This document shows positions 39,232-49,250 of a stretch of DNA of 64,000 nucleotides, piece after piece (position 1 is the stretch's first letter; each line of letters starts with the position of its first letter). The notes beneath the pieces were generated by a model that saw nothing but the letters and a program-made list of their open reading frames with translations, made no database searches and was not told the DNA's origin. Source of the stretch: JANLTP01 sp031363055 (GTDB taxonomy: Bacteria > Pseudomonadota > Gammaproteobacteria > Burkholderiales > Burkholderiaceae_E); contig JANLTP010000024.1 of assembly GCA_031363055.1 (NCBI GenBank), positions 1-64,000 on the forward strand, read 5' to 3'. Made by a program: the position numbers and the translations under genes.

Positions 39232-41179
39232 CCGATTCGATCTCTTCGGTCAGTTGCAGCCAACGCTCTTCGTGCACGCCCAGTTCATGTTCGATGGCCT
39301 TCAGACGTTTGCCGGTGCGAGCGATTTCCACGGCCACGCTACTTTTGCCCAGTACAAGCTGCAGGTTATCCCGCTCGTCTGCGAGCTGGGCGATGTCGCG
39401 CTCGACTTTCTCGAGTTCCTTGCGCATTGATTTGGTGGCGACGGCAGACTGCGAAGGTTTTACGGCGACCATTGACGCCGCGCTGACCTTCACCGACGAA
39501 TCGTCGCCTGGTTTGCCGTCCCTCTTCGCTTCATCGCGCTGCCGCTTGGCATACTCAAGCAAGTACTTTTGATAGTCATCGAGGTCGCCATCGAACGGTG
39601 TGATGCCACCTTGCGAGACCATCCAGAATTCATCACAGACCGCACGTAACAAGGCGCGGTCATGGCTGACCAGCATGACCGTGCCTTCAAATTCATTGAG
39701 CGCCATCGACAACGCTTCGCGGGTCGCCAGATCGAGGTGGTTGGTCGGCTCATCGTGCAACAACAGGTTGGGGCGTTGCCAGACGATCATGCAGAGCACC
39801 AGGCGCGCTTTTTCGCCGCCACTCATGCTGCCGACGGCTTGTTTGACCATGTCACCGCCAAAGTTGAACATGCCCAGAAAGCTGCGCAGATCCTGTTCAC
39901 GCGTCGGCTGGTTGCCCAAGGTGCCGGCCGCCGCCAGATCCTTGACCAACGCGATCATATGTTCAATCGCCGTGTCCTCGGGGCGCAGCACATCGAGCTC
40001 CTGCTGCGCAAAATAACCGATGTTCAAGCCCTTGCCTTCGGTCATTTCACCGCTGATCGGTGCCAGCGTGCGCGCGATGGTTTTGACGACGGTTGATTTA
40101 CCTTGCCCGTTCGCACCCAGAATGCCGATGCGCTGCCCAGCCAGCACCGACTTGCTGACCTGGCGCACGATGACCGATGGTGCGGTACCACTCGGCGCGT
40201 CGTCCGGCGCCGGATATCCGAATGAGGTGTTGTACATCGCCAGCATCGGGTTCGGTAGATTGGCCGGTTCCTTGAATTCGAACGTAAAGTCGGCCTCGGC
40301 CAGCAAGGGTGCGATTTTCTCCATGCGATCGAGCGCCTTGATCCGGCTCTGCGCCTGTTTGGCCTTACTGGCTTTGGCCTTGAAGCGATCGATAAACTTT
40401 TTAAGATGCGCGATCTTGTCCTGCTGTTTCGAGAAGGCGCTCTGCTGCAGCGACATCTGCTCGGAGCGCAGGTCTTCAAACTTGCTGTAGTTGCCGCCGT
40501 AGCGGGTCAGCTTGGCGCTTTCAATATGAACCGTGACCTCGGTGACGGCATCGAGAAACTCGCGGTCATGGCTGATGACCAACATGGTGCCCTGATAGCG
40601 CTTGAGCCAGGCCTCGAGCCAAACCAGCGCGTCCAGGTCCAGGTGGTTGGTCGGTTCGTCGAGCAGCAGCAGATCGGACGGACAGATCAGGGCGCGCGCC
40701 AATTGCAGGCGCATTCGCCAGCCGCCCGAGAAACTATTGACCGGGTTCTCGAGCTCGCTGACCTTAAAGCCCAGCCCCAGGATGAGCGCTTGCGCGCGCG
40801 CCACCGCGTCGTGTTCACCGGCATCGTACAGTTCCATATAGGCGTGGCCGATGCGCTCGCCGTCGCCGCTGGCTTCGGCCGCGCGGACTTCGGCCTGAGC
40901 GGCGTGTAGCACCACGTCGCCTTCAACCACAAAGCTGGTGGCACTTTGCTCGACCTCGGGCATGTCCTGTGAGACTTGCGCCATGCGCCATTGCGTCGGA
41001 ATGGCATATTGGCCGCTGTCTTCATGCAGCGTGCCGTTCAGGAGTGCGAACAGGGATGATTTGCCGGCGCCATTGCGGCCCACCAAACCTACTTTTTCGC
41101 CGGGGTTGACAACAACGGATGCGCTATCGAGCAGTACTTTGGCACCGCGACGCAGCACCACATTCTTGAGGGTAATCAT
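39224..41179 (-). CDS. ABC-F ATPase, YheS type
   Basis: A 651-residue soluble protein with two ABC cassettes. The first has Walker A GRNGAGKSS, signature FSGGWRMRLQLA and LLLDEPTNHLDLD. The second has GANGQGKST, MSGGEKARL and LLLHDEPTNHLDL, where His replaces a Leu before the Asp. Between them is the P-site tRNA-interaction linker (RFKAKASKAKQAQSRIK). The C-terminus is a coiled coil. Order and sequence match E. coli YheS. ABC-F proteins act on the ribosome, resolving stalls or giving antibiotic protection; which applies here is unknown. Confidence 0.93.
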   Translation of the reverse strand: MITLKNVVLRRGAKVLLDSASVVVNPGEKVGLVGRNGAGKSSLFALLNGTLHEDSGQYAIPTQWRMAQVSQDMPEVEQSATSFVVEGDVVLHAAQAEVRAAEASGDGERIGHAYMELYDAGEHDAVARAQALILGLGFKVSELENPVNSFSGGWRMRLQLARALICPSDLLLLDEPTNHLDLDALVWLEAWLKRYQGTMLVISHDREFLDAVTEVTVHIESAKLTRYGGNYSKFEDLRSEQMSLQQSAFSKQQDKIAHLKKFIDRFKAKASKAKQAQSRIKALDRMEKIAPLLAEADFTFEFKEPANLPNPMLAMYNTSFGYPAPDDAPSGTAPSVIVRQVSKSVLAGQRIGILGANGQGKSTVVKTIARTLAPISGEMTEGKGLNIGYFAQQELDVLRPEDTAIEHMIALVKDLAAAGTLGNQPTREQDLRSFLGMFNFGGDMVKQAVGSMSGGEKARLVLCMIVWQRPNLLLHDEPTNHLDLATREALSMALNEFEGTVMLVSHDRALLRAVCDEFWMVSQGGITPFDGDLDDYQKYLLEYAKRQRDEAKRDGKPGDDSSVKVSAASMVAVKPSQSAVATKSMRKELEKVERDIAQLADERDNLQLVLGKSSVAVEIARTGKRLKAIEHELGVHEERWLQLTEEIESVR

Positions 41180-41371
41180 TTAAACAGACATACAGAAGGA
41201 CGCGTATTTTACTCGAGTGAGCCGATTCGTGCTTGCGGTGCCTTTCTTACAGTGTGACGGCGTGTTGGCGCATTCGGGTTTTGCCTGTTGAAGCGCAGAG
41301 CGACGGGTGCTCGCCGTGGACAAGGAAGCGCCTGCTTAAATAACGGCACGAATGAAACATTCAACTATTTT

Positions 41372-41390
41372 CGGCGGATTCGCTCCGCCG
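41372..41390. other. 7-bp hairpin upstream of the MATE gene
   Basis: A perfect 7-bp stem (cggcgga / tccgccg) with a 5-base loop lies 32 bases upstream of the broken MATE start. No T tract follows on either strand, so it is not a standard terminator. The rest of 41180-41421 shows no gene. Confidence 0.4.
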
Positions 41391-41421
41391 CCGATCGCTC
41401 CTTGAAGACTGGTGACACCCG

Positions 41422-42412
41422 ATGAAGCCCGGCGAATTCGTGGCCGACAATCCGCTTCTGACGGGGGCCATCCTGCCGCGACTGGCACGGCTGGCGGTGC
41501 CCAATCTGGCGGCCATGCTGGTCTCATCGGCGGTGGTCTTGACGGAAACCAGCTACATCGGCACGCTCGGTACCAACGCATTGGCGGGCATGGCGCTGGT
41601 GATGCGGTGCGTTTCCGCGCCTCGGCATGGCCGGTGTTGCGCTCGGCGTCGCCATTGCCAACACCATCGGTTGCGTAGTGTTTTCCTGGCTGCTGCTGGC
41701 GGGTCATCTGCGCGTCAAGCTGACGGTGCGTGGGCTCGATCTGCGCAGGGAAATGTTCTACGACATATTGACGGTCGGGGCGTTCGCTCTGCTGGGTCCG
41801 CTACAGTCGATTACGACCATCCTGGTGCTGACGGCGTTGATGTCAAGACTTGGCACCCAGGTGCTGGCCGGCTACGCAATCGGCATGCGCCTGGAGTTTC
41901 TGCTGATTCCGATTACCTTCGCGATCGGGGTGGCGTGTGTACCCATGGTCGGCATGGCGGTGGGCGCCGGCAATATCGAGCGGGCCCGCCGGGTCGCCTG
42001 GATCGGCGCCGTCGCGGCAGCCAGTATCCTGGGCGTGTTCGGATTGATCGTTGCACTCGCGTCCGAGTACCTGGCAGGATTTTTTACCCAGGATGCCGTC
42101 GTATTGTTTGCGGCGCAGTCCTTTTTCGTCTGGGCAGCACCCTGTTATGCCATGTTCGGTCTGGCGCATTGTCTGTATTTCGCCTCTCAGGGGGCCGGCA
42201 AAATGCTGGGTCCGGTGCTGGCGGGTACCGCGCGCTTGAGTGTCGTTGTGTTGGGACGCGGGTGGCTGCTGTCGATTCAAGCGCCGGCCTGGTGTTTTTT
42301 TGCGCTGCTCAGTGCCTCGATGATCGCCTATGGCATCGCAGCCGGCGTTGCCATGCGCATCAGTTCCTGGCAGCCTTTCGTCAGGCCAATTTTCGCAAGG
42401 AATATTTCATGA
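41422..42412 (+). pseudogene. MATE family efflux transporter with internal deletion
   Basis: The first ~60 residues (PRLARLAVPNLAAMLVSSAV, then TSYIGTLGTNALAGMALV) are a normal MATE N-terminus. At about 41605 the sequence jumps, with a frame change, to FPRLGMAGVALG and continues for ~265 residues to the family C-terminus. By comparison with ~450-residue MATE proteins, roughly 100 or more residues covering several central helices are missing. The gene cannot make a normal transporter. Its stop overlaps the ATG of the aldo/keto reductase (ATGA), showing an ancestral operon. Confidence 0.82.
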
Positions 42413-43365
42413 AACTGCAACGCTTTGGCAAGACCGATCTGCATGTCTCGAATTTGTGTTTCGGTGGTAACGTTTTTGGCTGGACAGTCAACGAGGCGCA
42501 GTCCTTCGCGCTGCTCGATACCTTCGTCGCGGCGGGCGGCAACTTCATTGATACCGCCGATGTCTACTCACGGTGGGTACCGGGACACCGGGGTGGCGAA
42601 TCGGAGACCGTCATCGGCAACTGGCTCGCCGCCAGTCCGGGTATGCGCTCGAAGGTGGTCATTGCGACCAAGGTAGGCATGGAGTTGGCGGCCGATCGCA
42701 AGGGCTTGTCCGCGTCCTGGATTGCGCGCGCCGTCGAAGACTCGTTGCGCCGCTTACGATGCGACGTCATTGATCTTTACCAATCGCACACCGACGATGC
42801 GAGTGTGTCCTTTGAAGAGACGCTGGGCGCTTATGACCGCTTGATTCGTGCCGGCAAGGTGCGCTACATTGGCGCCTCCAACTACTCGGCCGCTAGACTG
42901 TCGGAGTCGCTGGCTGTGTCGCGCGCCAACGGACTGCCCGAGTATGTGAGTCTGCAGCCCCTGTTCAATTTGTATGACCGCGCAGTGTTCGAGCGCGAGT
43001 TGCAGCCTTTGTGCGCACGCGAAGATATTGCGGTGATCAATTTCTACGCATTGGCTGCAGGCTTTCTGACGGGCAAGTATCGAGAGGCCAGCGATGCCGG
43101 CAAGAGCCCGCGAGGTCAGGGTGTTGCCAGGAAGTACGTCAACCCGCGCGGTTTGCGAATCCTGCAGGCGCTCGATGTTGTGGCCCGTGAGCTGAATGCC
43201 AAGCCTGGGCAAATTGCAATCGCCTGGTTGTTGCACCAGTCAGCGGTGACTTCGCCGATCGCCAGCGCGACCTCGCTTTCGCAACTGGCCGAATTGGTTT
43301 CGGCCAGCGAATTGCATTTGAGTAACGAACAGTTGGCCCTGCTCGGATCGGCGAGTCAGGAATGA
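42409..43365 (+). CDS. aldo/keto reductase
   Basis: A 318-residue NADPH-dependent oxidoreductase with MKLQRFGKTDLHVSNLCFGG, the catalytic Asp/Tyr in FIDTADVYSRW, Lys in VIATKVGMEL and DVIDLYQSHTDD. The ATG at 42409 overlaps the MATE stop. An open frame runs unbroken from the MATE start into this gene, but only because of the MATE deletion. It overlaps the next gene by 4 bases and so forms one transcription unit with it. Confidence 0.93.
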   Translation: MKLQRFGKTDLHVSNLCFGGNVFGWTVNEAQSFALLDTFVAAGGNFIDTADVYSRWVPGHRGGESETVIGNWLAASPGMRSKVVIATKVGMELAADRKGLSASWIARAVEDSLRRLRCDVIDLYQSHTDDASVSFEETLGAYDRLIRAGKVRYIGASNYSAARLSESLAVSRANGLPEYVSLQPLFNLYDRAVFERELQPLCAREDIAVINFYALAAGFLTGKYREASDAGKSPRGQGVARKYVNPRGLRILQALDVVARELNAKPGQIAIAWLLHQSAVTSPIASATSLSQLAELVSASELHLSNEQLALLGSASQE

Positions 43366-44519
43366 CACAGGCCGCACTTCGTCCGCTGTTGTTCACGCCG
43401 CTGAAGTTGCGCGATGTTGAACTGGCGAACCGGATTGCCGTGCCACCGATGGCGCAATATCAGGCGCGCAATGGCTATCCGGTTGAGCATCACTTGGTTA
43501 ACTACGGCAAATTTGCGCAGGGTGGTGCCGGTCTGGTGTTTGTTGAAGCCACGGCGGTCTTGCGTGATGGACGTATCACCAACGGTTGCTTGGGGATTTG
43601 GGAGGATGCTCAAGCCGAAGCCCTGCGACCAATCGCGACGTTCCTTAAAGATCAGGGCAGTGTGCCGGCCATTCAGATCGGACACGGTGGCCGCAAAGCC
43701 AGCATGCAGCGTCCGTGGCACGGAAATGGTCCGCTGACGGCGACCGATCTTGCCCGCGGCGACGAGCAATGGCGCGTGATGGGTCCGTCCGCCGTTGCGC
43801 TGGCCGATGGCTGGTTGACGCCGAAGGAAATGACCGCAGAAGATCGCAGGCTGGTCTGTGACGCGTTCGTTGCGGCCGCTCGACGCGCCGTGGCCGTCGG
43901 CTTTGAAATTATCGAAGTGCACATGGCGCATGGCTATTTGCTACACAGCTTTCTGTCGCCGCTCTCGAACCTTCGCCAGGATGACTATGGTGGTTCGCGC
44001 GCCGGCCGCATGCGCTTTCCGTTGCAGGTTGCTGCGGCGGTTCGTGAGGCGTTGCCGCGCGGCACGCCACTGTTTGTGCGGATTGCCTCGGTCGATGGTA
44101 TCGACGGTGGTTGGGAGATGGATGACAGCGTTGCGTTCGCCAGTGAACTCAAACGCGTCGGCGTTGATGTGGTCGATTGTTCGTCGGGCGGCAACTCGCC
44201 ACGCGGCGCGACCAATGCCAATCTGCAGCGGGCGCCGGGCTATCAGGCGCCTTTTGCCGCACGCATTCGCCGCGAGAGTGGCATACAGACCATGGCAGTC
44301 GGATTGATCCGGGAGCCTGAACTGGCCGAACGGTTATTGCAGGAAGGCTGCGCTGACCTGATTGCGATCGGTCGACAGTTTTTATACGATCCGTTCTGGG
44401 CGCATCATGCCGCCCAGCATTTCGGATTGACCGGTGATTTCGAGCGCTGGCCGCAACCCTACGCCTGGTGGTTGGAGAAATGGGAGAAGGGTCTGCGTGC
44501 GAGCGGGTTCACACTGTAA
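43362..44519 (+). CDS. NADH:flavin oxidoreductase, Old Yellow Enzyme family
   Basis: A 385-residue FMN TIM-barrel protein of the YqjM/xenobiotic reductase type. It has LFTPLKLRDVELANRI, VPPMAQYQA, IQIGHGGRKAS, EVHMAHGYLLHSFLSPLSN and VDCSSGGN. It reduces activated alkenes or nitro compounds using NAD(P)H. It is coupled to the aldo/keto reductase by a 4-base overlap, so the two may act on the same carbonyl substrate. A strong terminator follows. Confidence 0.93.
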   Translation: MTQAALRPLLFTPLKLRDVELANRIAVPPMAQYQARNGYPVEHHLVNYGKFAQGGAGLVFVEATAVLRDGRITNGCLGIWEDAQAEALRPIATFLKDQGSVPAIQIGHGGRKASMQRPWHGNGPLTATDLARGDEQWRVMGPSAVALADGWLTPKEMTAEDRRLVCDAFVAAARRAVAVGFEIIEVHMAHGYLLHSFLSPLSNLRQDDYGGSRAGRMRFPLQVAAAVREALPRGTPLFVRIASVDGIDGGWEMDDSVAFASELKRVGVDVVDCSSGGNSPRGATNANLQRAPGYQAPFAARIRRESGIQTMAVGLIREPELAERLLQEGCADLIAIGRQFLYDPFWAHHAAQHFGLTGDFERWPQPYAWWLEKWEKGLRASGFTL

Positions 44520-44520
44520 A

Positions 44521-44576
44521 GTCGCAACCGACCAAGCTCGGCGTCATTGGACGAGCTTGGTGCGACCGTAACTTTT
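44521..44576 (+). terminator. intrinsic terminator after the Old Yellow Enzyme gene
   Basis: A perfect 10-bp stem (44531-44540 with 44552-44561) is extended by an outer 5-bp stem (44521-44525 with 44562-44566) across a 5-base bulge. A short T-rich stretch, CTTTTCT-like, follows at 44571-44577. It begins one base after the stop codon and may also serve the convergent GST gene. Confidence 0.75.
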
Positions 44577-44596
44577 CTGCTTACGCCTTCTCTACC

Positions 44597-45205
44597 TTAC
44601 GCCTTTGGCACCGTCGCTTGCATGGAGGGTCGGGCGTTGAACTTCGCGAACCAGGCGGCAGCATTCGAATATTGCGTGCGCCAGTCGAAGCTTGCAAAAC
44701 GGAGATCGAGATATCCAAGCGCGCAGCCGATCGTGATTTTTCCGAGATCGAGCGCGTCGCCCCATTGAGGTGAATGAACGTCGATCAGCGCCAGGCCTGA
44801 GTGAATCTTTTCCATTTGCCCCTGAGTCCATTCGGGCCAGCGCAAGGCTTCCGGGCGCATGAAGGTTTCGTATCGAGCCAGCAGCGCGGCGTCCAGGATG
44901 CCGTCACCGAGCGACTGTTCGGTCATCACTTGCCAGCGGGCGCTACCGGACGCAGGTATCAGCGTACCCTTGCCGAGCTCGTTCAGGTACTCGCAGATTA
45001 CCCGGCTGTCGTATAACGCCGTGCCATCTTCGGCGATAAACGTTGGCACTTTACCGAGCGGATTTTTGGCGACAATCGCCGGGTCGCGCGTGATCGGGTT
45101 GGCGGCGCCGTTGATTTTTTCAATCCGGTCGGTGAGGCCGAGCTCGAGCGCAACGACCATACATTTTCTGACATAGGGCGAGAGTGGCGAGTAGAAGATT
45201 TTCAT
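44597..45205 (-). CDS. glutathione S-transferase family protein
   Basis: A 202-residue protein. The thioredoxin-like N-terminal domain has MKIFYSPLSPYVRK, the cis-Pro motif GKVPTFI and the glutathione-binding DSRVICEYL. A helical C-terminal domain follows. It conjugates or removes glutathione from an unknown substrate. The start at 45205 gives the exact family N-terminus; the open frame to 45280 adds an unrelated low-complexity stretch. Confidence 0.92.
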   Translation of the reverse strand: MKIFYSPLSPYVRKCMVVALELGLTDRIEKINGAANPITRDPAIVAKNPLGKVPTFIAEDGTALYDSRVICEYLNELGKGTLIPASGSARWQVMTEQSLGDGILDAALLARYETFMRPEALRWPEWTQGQMEKIHSGLALIDVHSPQWGDALDLGKITIGCALGYLDLRFASFDWRTQYSNAAAWFAKFNARPSMQATVPKA

Positions 45206-45358
45206 GGGGGTTCCATTGGATGCGGGGCTTGCCGCGACTTTACCTTGAATCGGGTCTGGTTTCATCGGATTCGCGATCAAGGTTTCGGCGGGTGCGAGCA
45301 GAATGATCGAATTTCACCAGCCAGCAAAATCTGCATTGATTGATTTGGAGTCATAAGT

Positions 45359-45967
45359 ATGGAAAGTGTTCGTGTTTATATCGATTTCAAGAGTCCCTAT
45401 TCGTACGTGGCGGTCAAGCCCTTGATCGAGTTGGCGCAAGCCGAGGCGGTCTTGCTCGACTGGCGACCGTTTACCCTGCAGTTACAGCGCGCCTATTCAC
45501 GCTCTGATACCGGCGCCAATGCCGACGTTGAAGCCCAAACGATTTACTCGATGCGAAAGATCCGATATCTGTACCAAGACGTGCGCCGTTTTGCGCAACC
45601 ACAGGGACTGATCATCAGGGGTCCCGAGCGCATTTTCGACGGCACCTTTAGCAGTATCGGCATGCTCTACGCTCAGCAGCAAGCGGTGTTCGACGCTTAC
45701 CGTGACACGGTATTCGAGCGATTTTTCAAACGCGACCTGAACATCGATTCCGCCGATGAGATCGCGGCGGTGATTCGATCGGCTGGCGGCGACTCGAGCG
45801 CCTTCGCCGCGTTTCTCGAGGGCGAGGGCCGCGCGCAACATGCCACGATTCAGGCCGAGGCTGAACAAGCCGGTGTCTTCGGAATACCGACCATGGTTTT
45901 TCGCGACGAGCTGTTCTGGGGTGCAGACCGCGTTGAATTACTGCGCGAACGTATTCGCAGTCGATGA
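45359..45967 (+). CDS. DsbA-family 2-hydroxychromene-2-carboxylate isomerase-like protein
   Basis: A 202-residue thioredoxin-fold protein opening VRVYIDFKSPYSYVAVKPL, with the Ser where DsbA has its CxxC, and ending GVFGIPTMVFRDELFWGADR. These are the features of HCCA isomerases, glutathione-dependent enzymes of naphthalene-type catabolism. No other naphthalene genes are present, so the real substrate may differ. It lies beside a GST and a Bug receptor. Confidence 0.9.
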   Translation: MESVRVYIDFKSPYSYVAVKPLIELAQAEAVLLDWRPFTLQLQRAYSRSDTGANADVEAQTIYSMRKIRYLYQDVRRFAQPQGLIIRGPERIFDGTFSSIGMLYAQQQAVFDAYRDTVFERFFKRDLNIDSADEIAAVIRSAGGDSSAFAAFLEGEGRAQHATIQAEAEQAGVFGIPTMVFRDELFWGADRVELLRERIRSR

Positions 45968-46034
45968 TTGCGATTTTGTTGAGGTGCAACTCCGTTACCA
46001 TTACCCTGGATTCACTCGCAGAAAGCGACATCAA

Positions 46035-47042
46035 ATGAACATTGTTCCGAACCTGCTGATCCGCTACTCATCGAAGCGCTACTACGCGGTCCGCCTTGTG
46101 GCAGCGCTGTTGTTGGCGTCTTCGGCCTCGTTCGCTCTAGCGCAGTGGTCACCGACCAAACCGGTACGCATCATCGTGCCGTTTCCGGCGGGCGGGATTG
46201 TCGACCTGATGGCGCGCACCGTCAGCGATCGGCTGTCGGCCAGCCTCGGCCAGGCCGTGATCGTCGACGCGCGGCCCGGCGCCAATGGCAGTATTGGCAT
46301 CGATGCAGTCGCCAAGGCCGATGCCGACGGCCACACACTCTTGTTAGCAACGCTGTCGAACGCAACCCTGCCGGGCTTTGTCAATCTGCCCTGGCATCCA
46401 ACCCGCGACTTTGCCGGGGTCGCCATGCTCGGACAGGTTCCGAATCTGGTGGTAGTTCCGGCTACACTTGAGCCCAAGACGCTCAAGGAGTTTGTCGACT
46501 ACGCCAAGGCCAGGCCGGGCGCCTTGAACTATGCCAATGGTGGCAATGGTACTTCGCCCACGTTGGGTGTCGAGCGACTCAAGAAGAACACCGGCATGCA
46601 ACTGGTCGGCGTTGGCTATAAAGGATTCCCACCGGTAATTCCGGATCTCATCAGCGGCCAATTGCACTTTTCGATGGTGCCGATCGGCGTTGCCGCGCCG
46701 CATGTGAAATCGGGCAAACTTCGTGCCCTCGCGGTAGCCGCGCCGGTTCGTAACAAACAGTTTCCGGACGTGCCGACGATGGCTGAAGCCGGTTATCCCG
46801 AATCGCCGGTGATTTCCTGGTACGCATTCCTGGTTCCGGCGGCCACTCCAAAACCGGTCATCGAGCGCTTGAATCGCGAGATCGCCAAGGCGATCGCTGA
46901 CCCTGACGTGCTGGCCCGCATTGAAACCATCGGCGGATCGTCGCTGGCCGCCGGCACGCCGGTCGAGGTTGACGCCATGCTCGCAAAAGAAGTCGAGTTC
47001 TGGTCGAAGTTCATCAAGGAAACCGGTCTGAAGATCGAGTAG
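46035..47042 (+). CDS. Bug/TctC family periplasmic solute-binding receptor
   Basis: A 335-residue protein with a signal peptide ending ASFALAQW, then KPVRIIVPFPAGGIVDLMAR, ANGSIGIDAVAKADADGHT and GYKGFPPVIPDL. The start at 46035 is the first ATG after the upstream stop and gives a well-formed signal peptide; the frame is open further back through the isomerase gene. It is an orphan receptor 67 bases after the isomerase. The ligand is unknown. Confidence 0.93.
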   Translation: MNIVPNLLIRYSSKRYYAVRLVAALLLASSASFALAQWSPTKPVRIIVPFPAGGIVDLMARTVSDRLSASLGQAVIVDARPGANGSIGIDAVAKADADGHTLLLATLSNATLPGFVNLPWHPTRDFAGVAMLGQVPNLVVVPATLEPKTLKEFVDYAKARPGALNYANGGNGTSPTLGVERLKKNTGMQLVGVGYKGFPPVIPDLISGQLHFSMVPIGVAAPHVKSGKLRALAVAAPVRNKQFPDVPTMAEAGYPESPVISWYAFLVPAATPKPVIERLNREIAKAIADPDVLARIETIGGSSLAAGTPVEVDAMLAKEVEFWSKFIKETGLKIE

Positions 47043-47174
47043 CCTGAGCGCAAAATGGGTTTGCTCCGCAGGTCGGCGGGGCGCGACCACCCACCCGCTG
47101 TGCGCCGCAAACAGCGCAACTCTGCCGCTGGTTAGCCGATATGAAAACAGGATTCATTTGGACTAGCCCGGGAG

Positions 47175-49148
47175 ATGCACGTGTTTTCAAGCTCACTGAG
47201 GACGGTCATCAACTTGGGCAGCGTACTGATTTCGGTATCGGCTGCGGTTGCTGTGCCGCTTGCGTACTACGCGTTTGTTAACTCTGGCGTCGGTCCTGGT
47301 CTGGCTCTGGTGCTCGGCTTGGCGCCGATTCCCGGATTGGTGCTGGGCCTCGGCTGGCGCAAGTACGCATTGCGGAATCTGCAAGACAGGGTCAGCGAGC
47401 AGCAAGCCGAAAGTCTGCGCTTCAACACGGCGATCGACAACATATCTCAAGGGTTGTGTTTTTTTGATGGCCAACAACGACTGATCGTTTGCAATCGCCG
47501 CTACGCAGAAATGTATGGCTTGTCGATGGACTTGATTCGCCCGGGCACTTCGCTGCGCGAGATTGTCGATCTGCGATATCGGCGTGGCAGTTTCCCAAAA
47601 ATGCCGCGCGCCAAGTATCTGAAGTGGCGCAAAGCGATCGCTGATATGAACGTGCCGTCCGAGTCCATCGCGGAACTGAAGAACGGTCGGGTGTTCGCTA
47701 TTCATCATCAGCCCATGCCGGACGGCGGTTGGGTCGCCACCCATGAAGACATCACCGAGCGCAGGCGCATCACGCAGCAGATCGAGCGTATGGCGCGTTG
47801 CGATGAGTTGACCGGGCTCGCCAACCGGGTGCAGGTGCGCGAACGCCTGGAGAGCTTGCAAGGTCAGCCGACAGGGTCGACACCGATTGCCGTGTTGGTG
47901 ATTGATCTGGATCACTTCAAGGCGGTCAATGACGCCATGGGCCACGCGGTCGGTGACAAGCTGCTGCGCGCGGCCGCTCATCGCATGAAGCATTGCGCGC
48001 GGCCGGGCGATTTGGTGGCACGCATGGGCGGTGATGAATTTGCGGTGATCCAGGTCGGTGATGTGCAACCAGCATCCGCGCAGGCGCTCGCGCGCCGACT
48101 GATTTATGAGTTGGCGGTCCAGTTCGAGATCGGCGCTCATCGCATCCAGATCGGTGCGAGTGTCGGTATCGCCTTGTCATCGGGCCAGGATGATACGCTC
48201 GAGGACCTGCTGATTAACGCCGATCTGGCGCTCTACGCGGCCAAGTCGGCCGGGCGCAGTACGCACGAGTTCTTCCGCCCGCCGATGGCCGAGCAGGCGC
48301 GCGATCGGCGATCACTCGAGAGCGAACTGCGCGAAGCCGAATCGCTCGGGCAGTTCGAATTGTTCTATCAGCCGATTTTCTCGATCGACACCGGCCGGGT
48401 GGTGGCTTTTGAAGCGCTGCTTCGTTGGCATCATCCGACCCGTGGCCTGGTGATGCCCGATACCTTCATACCGTTGGCTGAAGAAACCGGTTTGATCGAG
48501 TCGATTGGCGCTTGGGTACTGCGCGAGGCCTTCACTCGGGCGACGCTCTGGCCCTCGCATATTGCGGTTGCCGTGAATCTGTCGCCCGTGCAAATCAAGG
48601 GCGGCAACCTGTTGCGAGTGGTGGCCGAAGCGCTCGACCTCTCGGGGATCGATCCGGAACGCGTCGAACTGGAAATCACCGAGTCGGTGCGGCTCGCAGA
48701 AGATGCTGCCAACCTCGATTTGCTGATGGAGTTGCGGGCGTTGGGCACCAGTATCTGCCTTGACGATCTGGGCGTCGGTTATTCGTCGCTCAGCTATTTG
48801 CGCTCGTTTCCGTTTCGAAAAATAAAAATTGATCGCTCGTTCGTGAAGGGAATTGTTTTTCATTCGGAAGAGGCGGCCATCGTTCGGGCCATCTGCACGC
48901 TCGGTAACAGTCTGAAAATGACGATCACCGCCGAAGGCGTCGAGGAGCAGAGCCAGCTTGAAGTGCTGCGTGAATTGGGTTGTGACGAAGCGCAAGGCTA
49001 CCTGCTGGGTCGGCCAATGCCGTTCGGCAAGATATCAATGGTTTGGCAGGCGGAGTCGTTCGATGAATGCTGGGCGCCGGTGACCGACGAGCAGTTGGCG
49101 ATGCTCGATGAAAACGGTCAGGCAGAGTCCTGGGCGCTAGTGGTCTAG
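47175..49148 (+). CDS. PAS-GGDEF-EAL cyclic-di-GMP enzyme
   Basis: A 657-residue protein. Two N-terminal membrane helices (residues ~10-60) are followed by a PAS domain with a C-terminal PAC-like part. The diguanylate cyclase domain has an intact MGGDEF near residue 285, with the inhibitory RxxD (RPGD) five residues before it. The EAL phosphodiesterase domain has FEALLRW, ELEITES, DDLGVGYSS and TAEGVE, all catalytic residues present. It could make and degrade c-di-GMP. It stands alone as a single-gene unit. Confidence 0.95.
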   Translation: MHVFSSSLRTVINLGSVLISVSAAVAVPLAYYAFVNSGVGPGLALVLGLAPIPGLVLGLGWRKYALRNLQDRVSEQQAESLRFNTAIDNISQGLCFFDGQQRLIVCNRRYAEMYGLSMDLIRPGTSLREIVDLRYRRGSFPKMPRAKYLKWRKAIADMNVPSESIAELKNGRVFAIHHQPMPDGGWVATHEDITERRRITQQIERMARCDELTGLANRVQVRERLESLQGQPTGSTPIAVLVIDLDHFKAVNDAMGHAVGDKLLRAAAHRMKHCARPGDLVARMGGDEFAVIQVGDVQPASAQALARRLIYELAVQFEIGAHRIQIGASVGIALSSGQDDTLEDLLINADLALYAAKSAGRSTHEFFRPPMAEQARDRRSLESELREAESLGQFELFYQPIFSIDTGRVVAFEALLRWHHPTRGLVMPDTFIPLAEETGLIESIGAWVLREAFTRATLWPSHIAVAVNLSPVQIKGGNLLRVVAEALDLSGIDPERVELEITESVRLAEDAANLDLLMELRALGTSICLDDLGVGYSSLSYLRSFPFRKIKIDRSFVKGIVFHSEEAAIVRAICTLGNSLKMTITAEGVEEQSQLEVLRELGCDEAQGYLLGRPMPFGKISMVWQAESFDECWAPVTDEQLAMLDENGQAESWALVV

Positions 49149-49250
49149 TGGATCGCTGGTAGCTGGCTGGTAGCTCGCCGGTACCGCGCTGCGCATTGTG
49201 CTGGCGCGGGTAGTTTGCGCTACCATGAGTCGTCATCGGAGGATATTGAT

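Noticed and set aside
41422..43365. Apparent 647-residue MATE-aldo/keto reductase fusion protein
   Set aside because: The middle is an out-of-frame reading of the MATE gene; the reductase has its own ATG at 42409 overlapping the MATE stop.
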